This document shows positions 6,707 to 10,000 of a stretch of 10,000 nucleotides of DNA, piece by piece; the first letter of the stretch is position 1, and each line of letters begins with the position of its first letter. The position numbers and the translations under genes are program-made. This DNA is from Candidatus Hydrogenedens sp. (GTDB lineage: Bacteria; Hydrogenedentota; Hydrogenedentia; Hydrogenedentales; Hydrogenedentaceae): positions 1 through 10,000 of the forward strand of contig JAIWNQ010000239.1 of assembly GCA_020216745.1 (NCBI GenBank), read 5' to 3'. A model generated the notes under the pieces. The model saw only the letters and a program-made list of their open reading frames with translations, searched no databases and had not been told where the DNA came from.

Positions 6707-6750
6707 TGGCCTACAATTTGAAATCAATTGTAGGCCATAATTATTTTTAT
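6707..6750 (+). terminator. strong intrinsic terminator of the Lys/Ala-rich gene
   Basis: A perfect 12-bp stem, TGGCCTACAATT (6707-6718) with AATTGTAGGCCA (6726-6737), and a 7-nt loop are followed on the plus strand by TAATTATTTTTATTT. It ends only about 30 bp before the next gene's ATG, leaving little room for that gene's promoter. Confidence 0.85.
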
Positions 6751-6781
6751 TTGGATTATAAATAAACGAAAAGAAAAACTA

Positions 6782-9025
6782 ATGTTAGAAAAAAAATATA
6801 AAATCATTTTCAATAAAGTTCTTGATACCGCTATAAAAAATATACCTACAGGTGCTGTCGCATATATTGGACAATATGATGAGGTGCTATTTTTCCAAGC
6901 GTCTGGAAAATGTTCAGTTGTGCCGTATGAAGAACCTATGGATAAAGATGTTATTTTTGACCTTGCATCTCTCACAAAAGTTATTGCAACAACCACATCA
7001 ATTTTATTGTTATACCAGCAGGGGAAATTAAAATTAGATGAGAAACTTTATAAATATATTCCACTTCCCCTTTTTAAAGAAATTACAATTAGACATTTAT
7101 TAACACACAGCTCGGGTATTATCGGATATGAAACATGGTACAAAGAAATATTCTCTTTTGAAGACCTATTGATTAAGTTGTCAAAAACAAAATTATTCTT
7201 TAAACCTGGAACGAATCATCTCTATTCAGACTTCGGTTTTATATTATTAGGAAATATTATCGAGACAATATCAGGTAAAAAATTAGATCTATTTTGCAAA
7301 GATAATATTTTCTCCCCATTAAATATGAATAACACATTTTTTCACGTTCCCAAAGAATTTATTGATAAATGTGCTCCAACAGAAGAATGTCCATGGCGAA
7401 AAAAAATTATAAGAGGTGAAGTACATGATGAACATGCCTACGCATTAGGAGGTGTTGCTGGGCATGCTGGACTATTCTCTACTGCTGAAGATTTAGCCCG
7501 TTTTTCACGTGCTTTAATAAAACAACAACTACTTGAAAAAGAAGTAATAGAAGAGATGGCAACATGTAAAATAATACCTGATTATCCTTGGCAAGTATTA
7601 GGATGGAAAACAGACCCTTTTTGGGATAGCATCGAGGGGCAACTACCTTTTCGTTCTGCTCTTGGACACACAGGTTTTACAGGAACCTGCTTATGGTGGG
7701 ATAGAATATCAGGATACTATGCCATTTTGTTAAGTAATTCATGCCATCCGCGAAGAGAAAAAAGAGACAACCGAAAATTAAGAAAAACATTCTATAATTC
7801 CCTGGCAGTGATTGTCCATCCACAAAAGATGAATACCCACTACGGAATTGACACTCTATTGAGAAATGATTTTCAGCCTATTAAGAATGCCTCTGTCGGA
7901 TTATATACAAATACTTCCGCAACCAGTACAACAGGGAAGACAACCTTAGATATTTTTTATACATCTGAAAAAATAAAACTAAAATGCATTTTTACCGCTG
8001 AGCATGGATTAAATGTGTCAGAAGAATCTGGAAAATCAGAAAAACAGAAACAATGGATGAATATACCATTAATTGATATGTATTCGAAACATAAAACTAA
8101 TCAGTGGAGAGAAATATTAAAAACTCTTGATTGGATTGTAATTGATATTCAGGACATCGGTGTTCGCTATTACACGTATATATATTCGATGATTCAATTA
8201 TTAAAATTGTGTATGGAGTACAATAAGAAAGTTCTTATTCTTGATAGACCAAATCCACTCGGAGGAGAGATTATTGAAGGAATTTTTCCTGAGCCCTCAT
8301 TTGTAGATGAAGTATGTTGGGGAAATGTTCCTGTCCGACATGGCTTAACGATTGCAGAAACAGCATTATGGATACAAAATACAAATAAAGAATTCAATAA
8401 TTTAAATCTTGATGTTATAAAATTGGATGGCTGGTTTTATGATTTATTTTTCCATGAATTAGATTTGCAATGGATTCCTCCATCTCCGAATATTCAAAGT
8501 GTTGATTCCGCTCTATGTTATATCGGAACATGCTTATTTGAAGGCACAAATATAAGCGAAGGTCGAGGAACTGAAAAACCATTTCAAATAATAGGTGCAC
8601 CTTGGTGTAACCCAGAAAGAATAATTTCTAAAATACCAGATGATTTAAAACAAGGAATTGAAATAAAAAAATGTTCCTTTGTCCCAAAACCTATATTAGG
8701 AAAAACAACAAATCCAAAATACAATGGAGAACTTTGTGAAGGATTAGAATTTCAAATTATCAACCCTCATTTATGTAGACCATTTCGTTTGGTTGTGGAA
8801 ATCATTAAATTAATAAAAAGCAACCATCCCAACGAATTTCAATTTAATGCACATTTTGACAAACTTTGTGGAACCTCTAAACTTAGAATAGTAATCGAAA
8901 AAAATGAAGACCTAAATAATTTATGGTTACAAACAGAAAAAAATATTCAGACTTATATAACAACACATCCCCGATTATACACATCTCTCAAAGACGAAAC
9001 ACAAAAATTAATCGAATTGGCATAA
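6782..9025 (+). CDS. fused AmiE-like (beta-lactamase fold) amidase and NamZ-like exo-N-acetylmuramidase (DUF1343/GH171)
   Basis: A single 747-residue chain with two enzymes. Residues about 15-345 are a class-C beta-lactamase-fold serine hydrolase: S63-LTK66 nucleophile motif, Y148-SD in place of YxN, LGGVAGHAGLFSTAEDLARF (221-240), and H296-TG as the KTG equivalent. Residues about 352-747 are DUF1343: FTAEHG (404-409, proposed catalytic Glu407), VIDIQDIGVRYYTYIY (453-468), LDRPNPLGG (487-495), VPVRHGLTIAE (516-526), CLFEGTNISEGRGTEKPF (584-601) and GAPW (605-608). In B. subtilis the separate proteins AmiE (YbbE, N-acetylmuramyl-L-Ala amidase) and NamZ (YbbC, GH171 exo-beta-N-acetylmuramidase) act in turn on peptidoglycan fragments, so this fusion probably does both steps. 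No signal peptide is visible (MLEKKYKIIFNK), implying cytoplasmic recycling. The ATG has no Shine-Dalgarno, only an A-rich leader, and lies about 30 bp after a terminator; a TATAAA at 6757-6762 is the only promoter hint. Confidence 0.85.
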   Translation: MLEKKYKIIFNKVLDTAIKNIPTGAVAYIGQYDEVLFFQASGKCSVVPYEEPMDKDVIFDLASLTKVIATTTSILLLYQQGKLKLDEKLYKYIPLPLFKEITIRHLLTHSSGIIGYETWYKEIFSFEDLLIKLSKTKLFFKPGTNHLYSDFGFILLGNIIETISGKKLDLFCKDNIFSPLNMNNTFFHVPKEFIDKCAPTEECPWRKKIIRGEVHDEHAYALGGVAGHAGLFSTAEDLARFSRALIKQQLLEKEVIEEMATCKIIPDYPWQVLGWKTDPFWDSIEGQLPFRSALGHTGFTGTCLWWDRISGYYAILLSNSCHPRREKRDNRKLRKTFYNSLAVIVHPQKMNTHYGIDTLLRNDFQPIKNASVGLYTNTSATSTTGKTTLDIFYTSEKIKLKCIFTAEHGLNVSEESGKSEKQKQWMNIPLIDMYSKHKTNQWREILKTLDWIVIDIQDIGVRYYTYIYSMIQLLKLCMEYNKKVLILDRPNPLGGEIIEGIFPEPSFVDEVCWGNVPVRHGLTIAETALWIQNTNKEFNNLNLDVIKLDGWFYDLFFHELDLQWIPPSPNIQSVDSALCYIGTCLFEGTNISEGRGTEKPFQIIGAPWCNPERIISKIPDDLKQGIEIKKCSFVPKPILGKTTNPKYNGELCEGLEFQIINPHLCRPFRLVVEIIKLIKSNHPNEFQFNAHFDKLCGTSKLRIVIEKNEDLNNLWLQTEKNIQTYITTHPRLYTSLKDETQKLIELA

Positions 9026-9077
9026 AAACATATTAATACCTATTTATTATAAATAATATGTTTCTATGTCCTTTTTT
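9026..9077 (+). terminator. possible weak terminator after the amidase/muramidase gene
   Basis: A 9-bp stem, AAACATATT (9026-9034) with AATATGTTT (9055-9063), begins directly after the stop codon. It encloses a 20-nt AT-rich loop and is followed about 8 nt later by six Ts (9072-9077). The stem is almost entirely A/T, so its efficiency is doubtful. Confidence 0.35.
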
Positions 9078-9082
9078 GAAAC

Positions 9083-9112
9083 TTGAACATAATCCATTGT
9101 CCTATTTATTAT
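9083..9112 (+). promoter_or_regulatory. likely sigma-70-type promoter of the pilT-like gene
   Basis: TTGAAC (9083-9088) and TATTAT (9107-9112) are separated by 18 nt. Predicted start is near 9119, giving a leader of about 25 nt that contains the GTGGAG ribosome site (9131-9136), 7 nt before the ATG at 9144. Confidence 0.5.
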
Positions 9113-9143
9113 CATAGAGCAAACAACGAAGTGGAGTTCTCTT

Positions 9144-10000
9144 ATGGATATTCAAGAATTATTTGACATTGTCCTTAAAGAAAATGCATCCGACCTTATT
9201 ATCAGTGCTGGTGCTCCACCTATCCTTCGAATTAATGGCCAACTTTATAGAACTAAAACAGACCCCTTAACACCCCAAGCCACTGAAAAGATAATTTACA
9301 GCTTTCTTACCAAAGAACAAAAAGAACAATTTGAAAAAGAAAAAGAATTGGACTTCTCATTAGCAGTTGGTAGAAAACATAGATTTCGAGTAAACGTGTA
9401 TTACCAAAAACAATGTGTAACCGCAGCACTACGACCTATTCCAGAAAAAATCCCTTCTCTAAAAGATTTGGGTTTACCTGAAAATCTCAGAGAACTTGCA
9501 TTTGCTCGTCAAGGTTTAGTTCTTGTTACTGGCCCCACTGGTAGTGGCAAAACGACGACCCTCGCTTCTCTTATTGACATCATTAACAATCAGAGAGCAT
9601 GTCATATCATTACCATAGAAGACCCAATAGAATATGTTCACACCCATAAGAAAAGTATTGTAGACCAACGTGAAATTGGAGGAGACACGCATAATTTTGT
9701 TCGTGCATTAAAATATGTATTAAGGCAAGCACCCGATGTTATTCTCATCGGCGAAATGAGAGACCTTGAGACAATCCAGGCGGCACTTACCGCTTCTGAA
9801 ACTGGACATCTTGTATTCGCAACACTACATACCAACGATTCCATCCAAACAATTGACCGTATTATTGATGTCTTCCCCGCAGGACAGCAACAACAGATAC
9901 GTTTCCAATTATCGATGGTTTTATTAGCGGTAATATCTCAGAGATTACTACCTCACAAAGACGGTGAAGGTCGCGTCTTAGCGTATGAAATATTAAGGTC
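9144..10000 (+). CDS. pilT: PilT-family twitching-motility retraction ATPase (3' end outside window)
   Basis: The frame is open from ATG 9144 to the window edge (285 residues visible; the family is usually about 340-370, so roughly the last fifth is missing). PilT is the hexameric ATPase that depolymerises type IV pili at the inner-membrane base. The N-terminal PAS-like domain has the signature NASDLIISAGAPPILRINGQL (14-34, like the family's 'aSDlHls.g.pp..RidG.l'). The ATPase domain has Walker A GPTGSGKT (130-137), the Asp box IITIEDPIEYVH (155-166), Walker B VILIGEMRD (199-207), and the His box TASETGHLVFATLHTND (216-232), where most PilTs read AETGHLVF[GA]TLHT. DRIIDVFP and QIRFQLS follow. 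PilU and PilB are close relatives; the DLIIS and GEMRD patterns and compact N-terminus favour PilT. No other pilus genes are in view, and the gene appears to have its own promoter. Confidence 0.9.
   Translation, partial: MDIQELFDIVLKENASDLIISAGAPPILRINGQLYRTKTDPLTPQATEKIIYSFLTKEQKEQFEKEKELDFSLAVGRKHRFRVNVYYQKQCVTAALRPIPEKIPSLKDLGLPENLRELAFARQGLVLVTGPTGSGKTTTLASLIDIINNQRACHIITIEDPIEYVHTHKKSIVDQREIGGDTHNFVRALKYVLRQAPDVILIGEMRDLETIQAALTASETGHLVFATLHTNDSIQTIDRIIDVFPAGQQQQIRFQLSMVLLAVISQRLLPHKDGEGRVLAYEILR

Noticed and set aside
6724..6996. 90-residue minus-strand ORF over the start of the amidase/muramidase gene
   Set aside because: It crosses a terminator hairpin and overlaps a strongly recognisable gene on the other strand; no homology or ribosome site is seen.

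Overview
The window is a low-GC bacterial chromosome segment with seven protein genes seen whole or in part, plus one very short basic ORF. HslV, a sigma-54 activator and a PilT-type ATPase indicate a bacterium. PilT and the sigma-54 activator fit a diderm-like (Gram-negative type) cell. I see no phage, IS, CRISPR, tRNA or rRNA signatures. The phylum cannot be fixed from the sequence alone. The secreted TIM-barrel-like protein with a Planctomycetes/Hydrogenedentes-style C-terminal domain and the peptidoglycan-recycling fusion hint at an uncultured lineage of that general kind, but this is a weak inference.

Left part (1-785): the tail of a PDZ-domain gene on the plus strand, then a non-coding stretch of more than 500 bases. 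On the minus strand this stretch holds what looks like a complete independent RNA gene: a sigma-70-type promoter (573-602), a GC-richer body closed by a perfect 13-bp helix (361-373 with 551-563), an accessory hairpin, and a strong intrinsic terminator (291-320). That terminator has T-runs on both sides, so it probably also ends the PDZ gene.

Middle left (786-4025, minus strand): a probable two-gene operon. A secreted TIM-barrel-like protein of unknown specificity comes first, followed 33 bp later by a two-domain PPK2 polyphosphate:AMP phosphotransferase whose N-terminal half has lost key residues.

Middle right (4199-6326, plus strand): a divergently transcribed GAF-AAA+-Fis sigma-54 activator lies 1 bp upstream of hslV (ATP-dependent protease peptidase subunit); hslU does not follow. 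The divergent intergenic region carries two neighbouring palindromes that look like operators.

6327-6782: a compact single-gene unit encodes a 32-residue Lys/Ala/Pro repeat peptide resembling an isolated histone H1 tail. It has a TATAAT box, a two-tier hairpin leader, a strong Shine-Dalgarno and a strong terminator.

6782-9025: a single polypeptide fuses a class-C beta-lactamase-like (AmiE-type) domain to a DUF1343/GH171 (NamZ-type exo-N-acetylmuramidase) domain. These two steps of muropeptide turnover are encoded by separate genes in Bacillus subtilis. From 9144 to the window edge is a PilT-family twitching ATPase with its own promoter, truncated at its C-terminus by the window.
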